Positions 43,286 through 53,099 of a DNA stretch of 64,000 nucleotides are shown piece by piece; position 1 is the first letter of the stretch, and every line of letters starts with the position of its first letter. Source of the stretch: Ferrovibrio terrae (lineage in GTDB: Bacteria > Pseudomonadota > Alphaproteobacteria > Ferrovibrionales > Ferrovibrionaceae); assembly GCF_007197755.1 (NCBI RefSeq), contig NZ_CP041636.1, forward strand, positions 248,001 through 312,000, in the 5' to 3' direction. The notes under the pieces are model-generated. The model made no database searches, was not told where the DNA came from, and saw only the letters and a program-made list of their open reading frames with translations. Made by a program: the position numbers and the translations under genes.

Positions 43286-44383
43286 ATGCCGGTACGGAGC
43301 AAAATTAAAAAGGCTGTCGCCAAGGCCATCAAGAAGCCCGTGGCGAAGCTGACGGCCACGCGGCGATTGCGAAAGCGCAAACCGATCAATCTGGCCCTGC
43401 AGGGCGGCGGCACCCACGGCGCCTTCACCTGGGGCGTGCTGGACCGCCTGCTGGAAGAAGACTGCTTCGAGATCGAGGGCATCAGCGGGACCTCCGCTGG
43501 CGCGATGAATGCCGCCGTGCTGGCCTATGGGCTGCACAAGGGCGGCCCGGACATGGCGCGCGCAAGTTTGCGCGAGTTCTGGAAGCGCGTCGCCGATGCG
43601 GCGGCGCTCTCGCCCTTCCGCCCGACCCTGCTGGACCAGTGGTTCAAATTCGGCGGGATCGATTACTCGCCGAGCTACCAGCTGATGGAACTGACCACCA
43701 AGCTGGCCTCGCCCTACCAGACATTGTCGGGCGGCGAGAATCCGCTGCGCGACATCCTGGAAAAGACCATTGACTGCGACAGCCTGCATGACTGCATCTC
43801 GGTGAAACTGTTCGTCTGCGCCACCGACGTGCTGGAAAGCAAGATCAAGGTGTTCCAGAACCAGGAACTCAGTATCGACGCCCTGCTCGCCTCGGCCTGC
43901 CTGCCGCAGCTGTTCCAGGCGGTGAAGATCGGCAAGAGCTATTACTGGGACGGCGGCTTCATGGGCAACCCGCCGATTTTCCCGATCATCTACAATTGCG
44001 ACTGCCGCGACGTGCTGATCGTGCAGATCAACCCGATGAAGATTCCCGGCGTGCCGAAAACTCCGCAGGCCATTCTTGATCGCGCCAATACGCTGAGTTT
44101 CAATTCCAGCCTGGTGCGCGAGATGCGGGCGATCAACTTCGTCACCCGGCTGGTCGAATCCGGCTTCGACGATGGCGGTCGACTGAAGCATATGCTGATC
44201 CACACCATCGATGCGGAAGAGCAGCTGGCCGCCTTTGGCGCCACCAGCAAATACAATGTCGACTGGGGTTTCCTGCAGAAGCTCTATGCGCTCGGCCGCC
44301 GGCAGGCCACTACCTTCCTGCGCAAGCATTACGATGCCGTCGGCAAGACCTCGACCACCGACATCGCCGCGAAGTTCCTCTGA
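43286..44383 (+). CDS. Patatin-like phospholipase family protein
   Basis: A 365-residue protein with a strongly basic N-terminus (K-I-K-K-A-V-A-K-A-I-K-K-P-V-A-K) and a patatin domain: oxyanion G-G-G-T-H-G-A-F-T-W-G, nucleophile elbow I-S-G-T-S-A-G-A-M-N and dyad Asp in Y-W-D-G-G-F-M-G-N-P-P. It corresponds to the RssA/PlpD-like or PHA-granule-associated lipase group. The basic leader may bind membranes or a polymer surface. It is unrelated outside the patatin core to the much larger protein at 35.7 kb. Confidence 0.92.
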   Translation: MPVRSKIKKAVAKAIKKPVAKLTATRRLRKRKPINLALQGGGTHGAFTWGVLDRLLEEDCFEIEGISGTSAGAMNAAVLAYGLHKGGPDMARASLREFWKRVADAAALSPFRPTLLDQWFKFGGIDYSPSYQLMELTTKLASPYQTLSGGENPLRDILEKTIDCDSLHDCISVKLFVCATDVLESKIKVFQNQELSIDALLASACLPQLFQAVKIGKSYYWDGGFMGNPPIFPIIYNCDCRDVLIVQINPMKIPGVPKTPQAILDRANTLSFNSSLVREMRAINFVTRLVESGFDDGGRLKHMLIHTIDAEEQLAAFGATSKYNVDWGFLQKLYALGRRQATTFLRKHYDAVGKTSTTDIAAKFL

Positions 44384-44400
44384 GCGCTATTCTGCTGCCA

Positions 44401-45051
44401 TTATTCTGCAGCTTGGGCCGGCTGGATCATGCGCATGATGGCCCGCGCCCGCTTGGCCACCTTCTGCGCCGTGAAGCCCGGCTTGTAGAGCGCGCCGCCA
44501 AAGCCGAAACCGGCCGCGCCGGCTTCCAGCCAGCCATCCATGTTATCGGCATTGATGCTGCCGACCGGGATCACCGGCATGGTGCGCGGCAGCACGGCGC
44601 GCAGGCTCTTCAGCACGGCAGGGGACGCCGCCTCGGCCGGAAACAGCTTCAGCCCGTCGGCACCGGCCTCGATCATGTCAAAGGCCTCGGTCGGCGTGAA
44701 GAAGCCCGGCACGGCATACATGTCGAGCACCTTGGCCTTCTGCACCACGTCGGCACAGGCATGCGGCGAGACGGTCAGCCGGCCGCCAGCCTGTGCGATG
44801 CGCTTGACCATGGTGCAGTCCACCACGGTGCCGGCGCCAATCAGCGCCTTGTCGCCGAAATGCTTTGCCAGATTGCTGATGCTGACGAGCGGATCGGGCG
44901 AGTTGAGCGGCACTTCGATGATGCGGATGCCGGTCTCGATCAAGGCGGCACCGATTTCGACCACTTCCTCGGGCTTCACGCCGCGCAGGATGGCGATGGC
45001 GGGACTCGCCTGCAGCCAGGCGGTCAGGTCTTTTGTGTTATGGTCCTTCAT
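44401..45051 (-). CDS. dgoA: 2-dehydro-3-deoxy-6-phosphogalactonate/gluconate aldolase
   Basis: A 216-residue class I aldolase of the KDPG/KDPGal family that cleaves the phosphorylated keto-deoxy acid to pyruvate and glyceraldehyde 3-phosphate. A-I-L-R-G-V-K-P at the start, the Glu in I-I-E-V-P-L-N-S-P, and the Schiff-base Lys in A-D-G-L-K-L-F-P-A-E are present; the pattern is closer to DgoA (KDPGal) than to Eda. GAGGAGG precedes the ATG, which overlaps the dgoK stop by 4 bases. Last gene of the ABC transporter-dgoK-dgoA operon. Confidence 0.93.
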   Translation of the reverse strand: MKDHNTKDLTAWLQASPAIAILRGVKPEEVVEIGAALIETGIRIIEVPLNSPDPLVSISNLAKHFGDKALIGAGTVVDCTMVKRIAQAGGRLTVSPHACADVVQKAKVLDMYAVPGFFTPTEAFDMIEAGADGLKLFPAEAASPAVLKSLRAVLPRTMPVIPVGSINADNMDGWLEAGAAGFGFGGALYKPGFTAQKVAKRARAIMRMIQPAQAAE

Positions 45052-45950
45052 GGCGTCCTCCTCGCCGCGAGCTGCCCCAGGCGATAAAGCCCGATGGCCG
45101 CGGCATCTTCCGGCGCCACATCGGCATCGATACCGAGGAAGGCGAAAGCCTTCCGGTAACGCATCGCCAGACCGCCGGTTCCGACGATGACGACCTGTCC
45201 GGCCCAGGCGGTTGCCCGCAATTCATGGCCGATCAGGATACCTGAAAGATAGTGCGCCGCAGCCTCGGCGGAAAGCTCATTGAACAGCCTTCGCGTCCGC
45301 ACACTGAAAATGTGATGCAGCAGCCCGCCCGGCTGGCCCGACAGCGCAAGGCCGCTTTCGAAAGCGGCGGTATCCAGTTCCTCCGGCTTTGAATCAGCCG
45401 GCGCCAGCATGGCGGCGATCAGACCATGGCTTTTCAGCAGGGCGAAGACCTCGCCGGTCATCGCCGTGGCGAAACCGGCGATGCGGCCATCGCGGATCTG
45501 CACATGCTTGGAATGCGTGCCGGGCATACAGAGCGTCGCCTCTGCCGGCAAGTCGAGACCGAATATCTGGGTTTCCTCGCCGCGCATCACATCCGGATTG
45601 CCATTGGCGCCACGGCAGGACAGGCCGGGCACGATATCGGCTTGGCGGCCGCCACCGAGATCGACCGGGCAGAAGTTCGCCGCCAATTCGGACATGCCGG
45701 CCGGGCATTCGGCATAAGCAGCCTCGCGCCAGCCCTGGCGGCTGCCGACCATGCCACTGAGCAGCACAGGCGTTGTGGGTTCATCACGCAGCCAGTCACC
45801 AATCTGCTGCTGCAGCACGACGGCGTAGTCGGTGGGCGTCAGGCTGGCGATGCCCGACGCGGCCGTGCGGCGCTCGCGGAGGATGCCGTCGTCACTCAGG
45901 CGATAGGCGCGGAATCCGCTGCTGCCCCAATCAATCCCGATCACTGGCAA
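45048..45950 (-). CDS. dgoK: 2-dehydro-3-deoxygalactonokinase
   Basis: A 300-residue kinase of the DgoK family (ASKHA fold), which phosphorylates 2-keto-3-deoxygalactonate at C6. I-G-I-D-W-G-S-S-G-F-R-A-Y at the start is the phosphate-1 loop, with L-L-S-G-M-V-G-S-R-Q-G-W and P-G-T-H-S-K-H-V typical of the family. The stop overlaps the dgoA start (ATGA). It stands 24 bases after the transporter ATPase gene, so uptake, phosphorylation and cleavage are in one transcript. Confidence 0.94.
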   Translation of the reverse strand: MPVIGIDWGSSGFRAYRLSDDGILRERRTAASGIASLTPTDYAVVLQQQIGDWLRDEPTTPVLLSGMVGSRQGWREAAYAECPAGMSELAANFCPVDLGGGRQADIVPGLSCRGANGNPDVMRGEETQIFGLDLPAEATLCMPGTHSKHVQIRDGRIAGFATAMTGEVFALLKSHGLIAAMLAPADSKPEELDTAAFESGLALSGQPGGLLHHIFSVRTRRLFNELSAEAAAHYLSGILIGHELRATAWAGQVVIVGTGGLAMRYRKAFAFLGIDADVAPEDAAAIGLYRLGQLAARRTP

Positions 45951-45974
45951 TCCTGATCATTGGCTATCTGGCAT

Positions 45975-47048
45975 TCAGCCGGCCAGACGCTGCCCCGAGC
46001 CGGCATCGAACAGATGCACGCGATCCAGCCGCGGCATCATCGTCATGCTGCTGCCGGGATTGACGCCGGGATGCTCGGCGAAGACACCGCAGATCTGCGC
46101 ACCGCTGAGATCGGCATAGACAAAAGTACTCGCGCCGGTCGGTTCCACCACGCTCACCGTGACCGGCAGGCCGCCGCTATCCGCGGGCGCCAGATGCTCG
46201 GGCCGGATGCCATAGACCACCGGCTGGCCGTCCTGGCCGCCGGCATGGCCATTCAGCGGCAAATCGAGGCCGGCGTCGGTGGCGACCCAGTTGCGGCCGC
46301 CCTCGCGCCGCAGCGTGCCGCGGATCAGGTTGATCGCCGGCGAGCCGATGAAGCCGGCCACGAACAAATTGGCTGGCCGTTCATAGAGTTCAAGCGGCGA
46401 GCCGATCTGCTCGACGATGCCGTCATGCATCACCACGATGCGGTCGGCCATGGTCATCGCCTCGATCTGGTCATGCGTGACATAGATCGAGGTGGTCTTG
46501 AGCTGCTGGTGCAAGGCCTTGATCTCGGTACGCATCTGCACACGCAGCTTGGCATCGAGATTCGACAGCGGCTCGTCGAACAGGAAGACCTGCGGGTTGC
46601 GCACGATGGCGCGGCCCATGGCGACGCGCTGGCGCTGGCCGCCCGACAGCTGCTTGGGATAGCGCTCGAGATAGGGATCGAGACCGAGAATCTGCGAGGC
46701 TTTCTTGACGCGTTCGGCGATCACGCCGCGCTCGGCTTTGCGCAGCTTCAACGAGAAGCCCATATTCTCGCGCACCGTCATATGCGGATAGAGCGCGTAA
46801 TTCTGGAACACCATGGCGATGTCGCGATCCTTCGACGGAACCTCGTTCACTACCTTGTCGCCAATGCGGATCACGCCGCCGGAAATCTCCTCCAGCCCGG
46901 CGATCATGCGCAGCAGGGTGGATTTGCCGCAACCGGAAGGCCCGACCAGCACGACGAACTCGCCATCGGGAATCTGGATATCGATGCCGTGAATGACTTC
47001 CAGGGCGCCATAGCGCTTCCGCACCGCCTCAACGCTCACACTCGCCAT
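45975..47048 (-). CDS. Sugar ABC transporter ATP-binding protein (UgpC/MalK type)
   Basis: A 357-residue ATPase. Walker A G-P-S-G-C-G-K-S-T, signature L-S-G-G-Q-R-Q-R-V-A-M-G-R-A, Walker B V-F-L-F-D-E-P-L-S-N-L-D and the H-loop V-T-H-D-Q are intact. The C-terminal 120 residues form the OB/TOBE regulatory domain of the MalK/UgpC/MsmX group. It powers the two permeases and binding protein encoded upstream in the same operon. The spacing of 37 bases from the permease gene and the GGGAG upstream support co-expression. Confidence 0.95.
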   Translation of the reverse strand: MASVSVEAVRKRYGALEVIHGIDIQIPDGEFVVLVGPSGCGKSTLLRMIAGLEEISGGVIRIGDKVVNEVPSKDRDIAMVFQNYALYPHMTVRENMGFSLKLRKAERGVIAERVKKASQILGLDPYLERYPKQLSGGQRQRVAMGRAIVRNPQVFLFDEPLSNLDAKLRVQMRTEIKALHQQLKTTSIYVTHDQIEAMTMADRIVVMHDGIVEQIGSPLELYERPANLFVAGFIGSPAINLIRGTLRREGGRNWVATDAGLDLPLNGHAGGQDGQPVVYGIRPEHLAPADSGGLPVTVSVVEPTGASTFVYADLSGAQICGVFAEHPGVNPGSSMTMMPRLDRVHLFDAGSGQRLAG

Positions 47049-47085
47049 TGCATACTCCCTGTGACTCTATTTTCTTGTACTGACG

Positions 47086-47928
47086 TTACGACTTCACCGC
47101 CCCCGCGGTGAGGCCGGCCACCATATAGCGGCGGAATGCGTAATAGATCGCCGCCGGCGGCAGGGCATAGATGATCCCGGTCGCCATCAGCAGGTTCCAT
47201 GGCGCGTCGTCGGTGCTGAGAAAATGCCCGAGCGCCACTGACAGCGTGATTTCCGTATCGGCCGACAGCAGCAGGAAGGCATAGAGATACTCGTTCCAGG
47301 CCAGCAGCAGCGCGTAGGTGCCGATCGCCACCATGGACGGCATCATCAGCGGCAGGTAGATCAGCCAGAAAATCTGCAGCGGACTGGCGCCATCGATGCG
47401 CGCCGCTTCGTCGAGTTCATAGGGCAGCTTGTCGGCATATTGCCGCAGCATCCAGATCGCATAGGGACTGGCGAAGGTGACCATGGTCAGGATCAGCGAC
47501 CAGCGGCTGCCGAGCAGGCCGTACTGCCCCATCGTGGCGTACATCGGGATTGCCAGGAAAGCGGCCGGAATCAGGTAGGTGAGCAGCGCGAGGTTCGACA
47601 CGGTCTCGCCGATCCGCACCTTCAGGCGGCTGATCGCGAAACTGGCGCAGGTGCCGATGGTCAGGGTCAGCACCGCCACAGCCACGGCCACCATGGCCGA
47701 ATTGAACAGCTGCTGCCAGAAATGGCCGAGGAAGTAATGCCCCTGGGTCAGCACGGTGGTGTAGTTGTCGAGCGTAGGATTTTTCGGCCAGACCGCACCG
47801 GCAAAAGCCTCGGCCTGCGGCGTGATCGACATGACGAACAGGTGGTAGATCGGGATCAGGGTCCAGATCAGGACGAGCACGCCAACCAGAACGAGACGGG
47901 CCTCATCAAAGGCCTTGCGGGGGCTCAT
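47086..47928 (-). CDS. Carbohydrate ABC transporter permease (MalG type)
   Basis: A 280-residue membrane protein with six predicted helices and the coupling helix E-A-A-R-I-D-G-A-S-P-L-Q-I-F-W-L-I-Y-L-P-L, typical of MalG-type CUT1 permeases. Its start overlaps the stop of the first permease by 4 bases. Together with the partner permease it forms the channel for the sugar or sugar-acid ligand of the operon's binding protein. Confidence 0.94.
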   Translation of the reverse strand: MSPRKAFDEARLVLVGVLVLIWTLIPIYHLFVMSITPQAEAFAGAVWPKNPTLDNYTTVLTQGHYFLGHFWQQLFNSAMVAVAVAVLTLTIGTCASFAISRLKVRIGETVSNLALLTYLIPAAFLAIPMYATMGQYGLLGSRWSLILTMVTFASPYAIWMLRQYADKLPYELDEAARIDGASPLQIFWLIYLPLMMPSMVAIGTYALLLAWNEYLYAFLLLSADTEITLSVALGHFLSTDDAPWNLLMATGIIYALPPAAIYYAFRRYMVAGLTAGAVKS

Positions 47929-48800
47929 CGGTCTTCTCCGCGCAGGCGCTTTACCATCAGGACCACGATCGGCACCATGAAGGGCAGCGCCACGATAATC
48001 GTCGCCACGCCAGACCGCACCTCGCTCATGCCAAAGGCATAACGGATGCCGAGCGTGGCCAGCACTTGGGTGGAATCAGCCGGGCCGCCGCCGGTCAGCA
48101 GGTAGATCGAGTTGAAATCACCCAGCGTCCAGATCGTCGAGAGCAGCGTCGATGTGATGTACATGTTCCGCACGCCGGGGAAGGTGATGTAGAGGAATTT
48201 CTGCAGCCCGCTGGCGCCGTCGACATCGGCCGATTCATACAGGTCCTTCGAGATGGTCAGCCGCGCGGCGACCAGGATCAGCGTCCAGAACGGCAGATAT
48301 TTCCAGATATGAATTGTGATGATCGAGCCCAGACCGTAGACGCGGTCGAGCAGCCAGCCCGGACCGTCCTGGAAGGTGAACTGGAAGATCAGCGAATTGA
48401 TCATCCCCCATTCCGCATTCAGCATCCAGCGGAAGGACAGGATGGTGGGGATCGACGGAATCGCCCAGGGCAGGATGAAGATGAAGCTGAGCCAGCGGAT
48501 CCAGCGCCGTTCATGCACGAAAAAGCCGGACAGCAGCAAAGCCAGCATCAGTTTGATGTTTACCGCCAGGCCCAGGAAGATGACGGTATTGGCCAGCGTG
48601 CGCAGGAAGATCGGGTCGTCGAAGATGCGGCGATAGGCCTTGATCTCGGTGCCGAGATAGAGGCCGTAGCCGACCGGATAGAGCACGAAAGTCAGGAAAA
48701 TGGCGATATAGGGGATCAGCATGATGAGCCCCCAGGTCGCTTCGGCCGACATGCGGCCGGAGCGGCGGGAGGGCGCGACGTCCTGCGCGAGTGACACCAT
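47925..48800 (-). CDS. Sugar ABC transporter permease (MalF/UgpA type)
   Basis: A 291-residue permease with six helices. The coupling motif is E-S-A-D-V-D-G-A-S-G-L-Q-K-F-L-Y-I-T-F-P, and the C-terminus lists the conserved G-V-A-T-I-I-V-A-L helix. It lies 26 bases after the binding-protein gene and overlaps the second permease by 4 bases. Length and motifs fit the smaller MalF-like class without the large periplasmic loop. Confidence 0.94.
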   Translation of the reverse strand: MVSLAQDVAPSRRSGRMSAEATWGLIMLIPYIAIFLTFVLYPVGYGLYLGTEIKAYRRIFDDPIFLRTLANTVIFLGLAVNIKLMLALLLSGFFVHERRWIRWLSFIFILPWAIPSIPTILSFRWMLNAEWGMINSLIFQFTFQDGPGWLLDRVYGLGSIITIHIWKYLPFWTLILVAARLTISKDLYESADVDGASGLQKFLYITFPGVRNMYITSTLLSTIWTLGDFNSIYLLTGGGPADSTQVLATLGIRYAFGMSEVRSGVATIIVALPFMVPIVVLMVKRLRGEDR

Positions 48801-48826
48801 TCGTCGCGCCCTCCCCTTTACGCTTC

Positions 48827-50197
48827 TTACTGAGCCACCAGCACCTTGATGCGGGCGATCATCTCGTCGACCGCCTGCTCCGCCGGGATTTTGTCGCCGG
48901 CGACACGTGCAATGGCGCGGCCCCAGACGTTCTCGGCGTTGATCGTGGTGAAGTGGTAATCATAGACGAACTGGAAGGGGATGGTGCCTTCCGTGATGAA
49001 CTGCTGGTAGACCTGCTTGCGATGCGGGTCCGAGCCGTCCTTCCAGAACGCACGATCAGCGCCCGCCTTGGTGACGGTGAACCAGCGGCCCAGCGCGCCT
49101 TCGACGAACGGATTGAGGTTCTCGTCTTCCAGCAGCATGGCGAGGAACTGCTTGCCCAGCGCTTTCTGCTTGGCATCGGCAAAGACCACGGCGGTCTTCA
49201 CGGCAGCCAGGTTGGGCAGCGTGCCGCCATCCGGCTTCTTGGGCCAGCCGCCGGTGATGATCAGTTCATTGTAGTTCTTGCGCGCCTGGGCATCGCCCTT
49301 GTTGGCATTGTCCAGATGCGACGACGGGATCGAGATGGTCGCGTTATGCGTCATCACGGTCGTCTTGTTGTGGAAGTTGACGTTGTTGTCGGTGTCGGTC
49401 CAGGTCACCGAGGACGGCGGCGTGCAACCCTTCAGGTTGACGTCGGCATAGTCCTTCAGCGCGTTGACCAGGCCCTGCTTCACCTTCGGATTGTCCACCA
49501 GCAGCTTGCCGTCCTTGTCGACCGGCGAAGCATCATAGGCATTCACGAAAGTCAGGAAGCTGTAGAAGGTGTCGCTGGCAGCGATCGAGCTGGGATGGCC
49601 GACGCCGTAGACGCGCTTGCCCTTCGAGCGCAGCGCCGGCTGCACCTTGTCGCACCAGAAGCTCCAGTAGCCCTTCCAGTCACTCGGGATATCCGAAGCC
49701 TTGAAGCCGGCTTCCTCGATCATGTCCTTCCAGTAGAAGGTATGAATCGTCTGCTGCTGCACCGGCATCGCGTAATAGGCCTTCTTCTTGGCCGTATTAT
49801 TTTGCAGGTACACCGTTTCCAGCGTGCCGGGCAGGAAGCGGTCCTTGATCGGCGTGATGATGTCGGTCAGGTCTTCGATCTTGTTATCGAAAGCCCACTT
49901 GCCGGTGGTGCGGAAATCGTAAGTGGTGCCGAAGCCGACATCTGGCGGCGTGCCGGCTTCGACGGCGCTCACCGTCTTGGTGATGATGTCCTCGGTGCTG
50001 AACAGGCTGAGTTGCACCTTGGCGTTATGCTTTTTCTCGAAGCGCTCGATGAAGGCGTAGAGCGCCTTGTCTTCGGCCTCGTAGAAGCCCTTGGTAAACC
50101 ACACCGTCACCGTCTGCTGGGCAGCGGCGGGCATGGCGAAGCCGGCAATGCCGGCGACTGCGGTGGACGCGAGAATCAGGCCCAATGCTTTACGCAT
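48827..50197 (-). CDS. Extracellular solute-binding protein (CUT1 family)
   Basis: A 456-residue periplasmic binding protein. The signal peptide ends M-P-A-A-A-Q-Q; mature V-T-V-W-F-T-K-G-F-Y-E-A-E and a long two-lobe body follow, as in family 1 sugar-binding proteins. GGGAGG is 9 bases before the ATG at 50197, which is preferred to an upstream frame. First gene of the ABC-dgoK-dgoA unit. A palindrome-like site (50278-50289) about 80 bases upstream resembles those before the regulator and the RraA operon. The ligand is probably an aldonic acid, its sugar or an oligomer, inferred from neighbours only. Confidence 0.93.
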   Translation of the reverse strand: MRKALGLILASTAVAGIAGFAMPAAAQQTVTVWFTKGFYEAEDKALYAFIERFEKKHNAKVQLSLFSTEDIITKTVSAVEAGTPPDVGFGTTYDFRTTGKWAFDNKIEDLTDIITPIKDRFLPGTLETVYLQNNTAKKKAYYAMPVQQQTIHTFYWKDMIEEAGFKASDIPSDWKGYWSFWCDKVQPALRSKGKRVYGVGHPSSIAASDTFYSFLTFVNAYDASPVDKDGKLLVDNPKVKQGLVNALKDYADVNLKGCTPPSSVTWTDTDNNVNFHNKTTVMTHNATISIPSSHLDNANKGDAQARKNYNELIITGGWPKKPDGGTLPNLAAVKTAVVFADAKQKALGKQFLAMLLEDENLNPFVEGALGRWFTVTKAGADRAFWKDGSDPHRKQVYQQFITEGTIPFQFVYDYHFTTINAENVWGRAIARVAGDKIPAEQAVDEMIARIKVLVAQ

Positions 50198-50277
50198 CTT
50201 CTTGTACCTCCCTGGAACAGACCCGTTGTGGGTTCTGAATGTCGTTAAATGCAGCGCCAACTCCCCGGCGGTTGCAT

Positions 50278-50289
50278 CTTATATATCAG
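50278..50289. promoter_or_regulatory. Candidate GntR operator, site A
   Basis: CTTATATATCAG, one base different from the perfect palindrome CTGATATATCAG found at 58735. It lies 81 bases upstream of the binding-protein ATG, in the only gap where the promoter of the ABC-dgoK-dgoA operon can sit. Confidence 0.65.
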
Positions 50290-50388
50290 TTTAGCCAGCC
50301 CTCGGCGGCCTGCCAAGCCCCGAAGCGCCGGACATCCGCCGATCTTTCGCGCACCAGTTACGCGGAGTTTACGGCCGCCTCAGCGCTG

Positions 50389-52167
50389 TCAGTGATTGTG
50401 CCGCGGCACCCCGAAGGTTTCGGCGATTTTCTGGTAGTCGGTGGCAAAGTCGAGGCAGCCGCCGGTGGACAACTGACCGACATATTTGCGCTGCAGTTCC
50501 TGCCACGGTGTCTGGTTTACCAGCTTGGGCGGCACCCAGGCCTTGCGACGCTTCTCCAGTTCCTCGGCAGAAATCATGATATCAGCGCTGCGCTTGTTCA
50601 GATCGATCCGGATCCTGTCGCCGGTCTGCAGCAGAGCAAGGCCACCGCCGACCGCCGATTCCGGCGAGGCATTGAGGATCGACGGGCTGCCGGACGTGCC
50701 GCTCTGGCGACCATCGCCGATGCAGGGCAGCAGGTTGATGCCCTGTTTCACCAGCCGGTCGGGCGGCAGCATGTTCACCACTTCCGCCGCGCCCGGGTAT
50801 CCAATCGGCCCGGTGCCGCGAATGACGAGAATGCTGTTCTCATCCACCGGCAGCTTCGGATCGTTGATCCGCTCGTGATAATCCTCCGGCCCCTCGAAGA
50901 CGATGGCGGTACCCTCGAAGGCATTCGGATCGCCGGGACGCTCGAGATACTTCTTGCGGAATTCGGGCGAGACCACCGAGGTCTTCATCACCGCGGAGTC
51001 GAACAGCGAGCCCGAAAGCACGGCAAAACCGGCTTCCGGCAGCATCGGCTGCTTATATGGCTTGATCACATTGCGATCTTCGCAGACAGCAGTCTTCACA
51101 TTCTCGCCCATGCTCTTGCCGTTCACAGTCAGCGCATCGGCATGCAGCTTGCCGGCCTCCAGCAGCTCGCGCATCACCACCGGCACGCCGCCGGCATGGT
51201 GGAAGCCCTCGCCGAGATATTCGCCGGCGGGCATCAGGTTGACCAGCAGCGGGATATCATAGCCCACCTTGTCCCAGTCGGTCACATCCAGCTCGACACC
51301 GATGTGGCGCGCGATGGCATTCAGATGCGGCGGGCAGTTGGTGGAGGCGCCGAGCGCACTGGCGGCGACGATGGCATTCTCGAAGGCCTTGCGCGTCATG
51401 ATCTTGGAGGGACGCAGGTCCTCATGCACGATCTCCACGGCGCGGCGGCCGGTTTCGTAGGCCATCTGCGCGCGCTCGCGATACGGCGCCGGGATCGAGG
51501 CGCAGCCGGGCAGCGACATGCCGAGCGCTTCGGCCATGCTGTTCATCGACAGCGCGGTGCCCATGGTGTTGCAGTGACCCGGGCTGGGCGCCGAAGACGC
51601 GACCATCTCGAGGAACTGGTCGTAGTTGATGCGGCCCGCCGCCAGTTCCTGGCGCGCGAACCACACGACGGTGCCGGAACCGGCGCGCATGCCCTTGTAC
51701 CAGCCATCCAGCATCGGACCGCCCGACAGCACAATGGCGGGAATGTCCACGGTGGCGGCGGCCATCAGCATGCCCGGCGTGGTCTTGTCGCAACCCGTCG
51801 TCAGCACCACGCCGTCGAGCGGGTAGGAATAGAGCAGCTCGGCGAGCGTCATGTAGAGCAGGTTGCGGTCGAGCGCCGCCGTCGGCCGCTTGCCGGTTTC
51901 CTGGATCGGATGGGTGGGGAATTCCATCGGGATGCCGCCGGCATCGCGGATACCGTCACGGATGCGCGTCGCCAGATCGAGATGGTGGCGGTTGCAGGGC
52001 GAGAGATCGCTGCCGGACTGGGCGATGCCGATGATCGGCTTGCCACCGCGCAGCTCGGCGAGCGTCAGGCCGAAATTCAGGTAGCGTTCCAGATACAGCG
52101 CGGTCATGCCCGGATCATGCGGGTTGTCGAACCATTCGCGGCTGCGCAGCTTTTTCTTCTCGGTCAT
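50389..52167 (-). CDS. IlvD/Edd family aldonate dehydratase
   Basis: A 592-residue Fe-S dehydratase. The three cluster cysteines are in [20 protein letters not shown] and [10 protein letters not shown]. Length and sequence fit the pentonate/hexonate dehydratases (L-arabonate, D-xylonate, D-galactonate type) better than IlvD or Edd. It should convert an aldonate to 2-keto-3-deoxyaldonate, which the kinases DgoK or the PfkB protein then phosphorylate for the aldolase. GGGAG lies 6 bases upstream. It is downstream of the GntR and DMT genes on the same strand. The exact stereochemistry of the substrate cannot be read from sequence here. Confidence 0.92.
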   Translation of the reverse strand: MTEKKKLRSREWFDNPHDPGMTALYLERYLNFGLTLAELRGGKPIIGIAQSGSDLSPCNRHHLDLATRIRDGIRDAGGIPMEFPTHPIQETGKRPTAALDRNLLYMTLAELLYSYPLDGVVLTTGCDKTTPGMLMAAATVDIPAIVLSGGPMLDGWYKGMRAGSGTVVWFARQELAAGRINYDQFLEMVASSAPSPGHCNTMGTALSMNSMAEALGMSLPGCASIPAPYRERAQMAYETGRRAVEIVHEDLRPSKIMTRKAFENAIVAASALGASTNCPPHLNAIARHIGVELDVTDWDKVGYDIPLLVNLMPAGEYLGEGFHHAGGVPVVMRELLEAGKLHADALTVNGKSMGENVKTAVCEDRNVIKPYKQPMLPEAGFAVLSGSLFDSAVMKTSVVSPEFRKKYLERPGDPNAFEGTAIVFEGPEDYHERINDPKLPVDENSILVIRGTGPIGYPGAAEVVNMLPPDRLVKQGINLLPCIGDGRQSGTSGSPSILNASPESAVGGGLALLQTGDRIRIDLNKRSADIMISAEELEKRRKAWVPPKLVNQTPWQELQRKYVGQLSTGGCLDFATDYQKIAETFGVPRHNH

Positions 52168-52203
52168 TTGGGGCTCCCTGAATCTTCTTTTCGACTTGCT
52201 GGT

Positions 52204-53097
52204 CTATTCGGCCTTGATCTGGCGTTCTCGGTGCAAAACAAACAATCCGCTGGCGACAATGATCCCTGCACCGAGCAGCATCAGCGGCGTCGGCAGATCG
52301 GCGAAGAACAGCCAGCCGAGCAGGATCGCCCAGAGCAGCGAGGTATAGGTAAAGGGCACGACCACGGCGGCCGGCGCGAGTTTCAGCGACTGGTTCATGC
52401 ACATATGGGCAGCGGTGGCGACCACGCCGATCAGCGCCAGATAGCCAATGCCGGGCAGATCCACCGGTTCCCAGCCCCAGGGCAGCGTCAGCAGCCCGAC
52501 GCCGCCCACAGCGATGCTGTGATAAACGATCAGGGACAGCGAGTTGGTTTCGCGCAGCTTGCGCGTCGCCACCATCGACAATGCATAAGTGACGCTGCCG
52601 CCCAGCGCGATCAGCGCCGGTGTCGTAAAGACGCCGCCATCGGGTTGCAGCACCAGCAGCACGCCGATAAAGCCTAAGCCGACCGCCAGGCCGCGCCGCC
52701 AGCCGACCGCCTCGCCCAGCAGCGGGATGGCCAGAACCGTCACGATCAGCGGCGTCGCCTGATAGACCGCCATGACGTCGGCCAGCGGCAGATGCCGCAC
52801 CGCGAGATAGAAGCAGAAGACCTCGGCCACGATGAAGGCAAGACGCAGGACATGCTGGCCCGGCTGATGCAACACGAAAACCTTGCGCCAGCCGGCCCGA
52901 TGAACTACCGGCAACAGGACGACCAGCGCGGTGGCCGAGCGGATGAACAGCAGCTGGCCGACGGCGACGCTCGCCACCATCCATTTGCCGAGCGCATCGT
53001 TGAAGGTGAACAGCGCGGTGCCGAGCAGCATGAAGACAATGCCGCGCCAATGGCCGGATTCCATCGCCACTCCCGTACTCACGGCGCGTTCGGACAT
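52204..53097 (-). CDS. EamA/DMT family permease
   Basis: A 297-residue protein with ten predicted helices in two EamA repeats (M-L-L-G-T-A-L-F-T-F-N-D-A-L-G-K-W-M in helix 1; P-F-T-Y-T-S-L-L-W-A-I-L-L-G-W in the second repeat, as in the RhaT/YdcZ-like DMT group). It lies between the regulator and the dehydratase genes, 2 bases after the GntR stop, so it belongs to the sugar-acid unit. It may import the acid or export an overflow intermediate. Confidence 0.9.
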   Translation of the reverse strand: MSERAVSTGVAMESGHWRGIVFMLLGTALFTFNDALGKWMVASVAVGQLLFIRSATALVVLLPVVHRAGWRKVFVLHQPGQHVLRLAFIVAEVFCFYLAVRHLPLADVMAVYQATPLIVTVLAIPLLGEAVGWRRGLAVGLGFIGVLLVLQPDGGVFTTPALIALGGSVTYALSMVATRKLRETNSLSLIVYHSIAVGGVGLLTLPWGWEPVDLPGIGYLALIGVVATAAHMCMNQSLKLAPAAVVVPFTYTSLLWAILLGWLFFADLPTPLMLLGAGIIVASGLFVLHRERQIKAE

Positions 53098-53099
53098 GC

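Noticed and set aside
50239-52677. 812-codon open frame on the plus strand
   Set aside because: Runs antisense through the IlvD-type gene and part of the DMT gene; Arg/His/Gln-rich, no domain.
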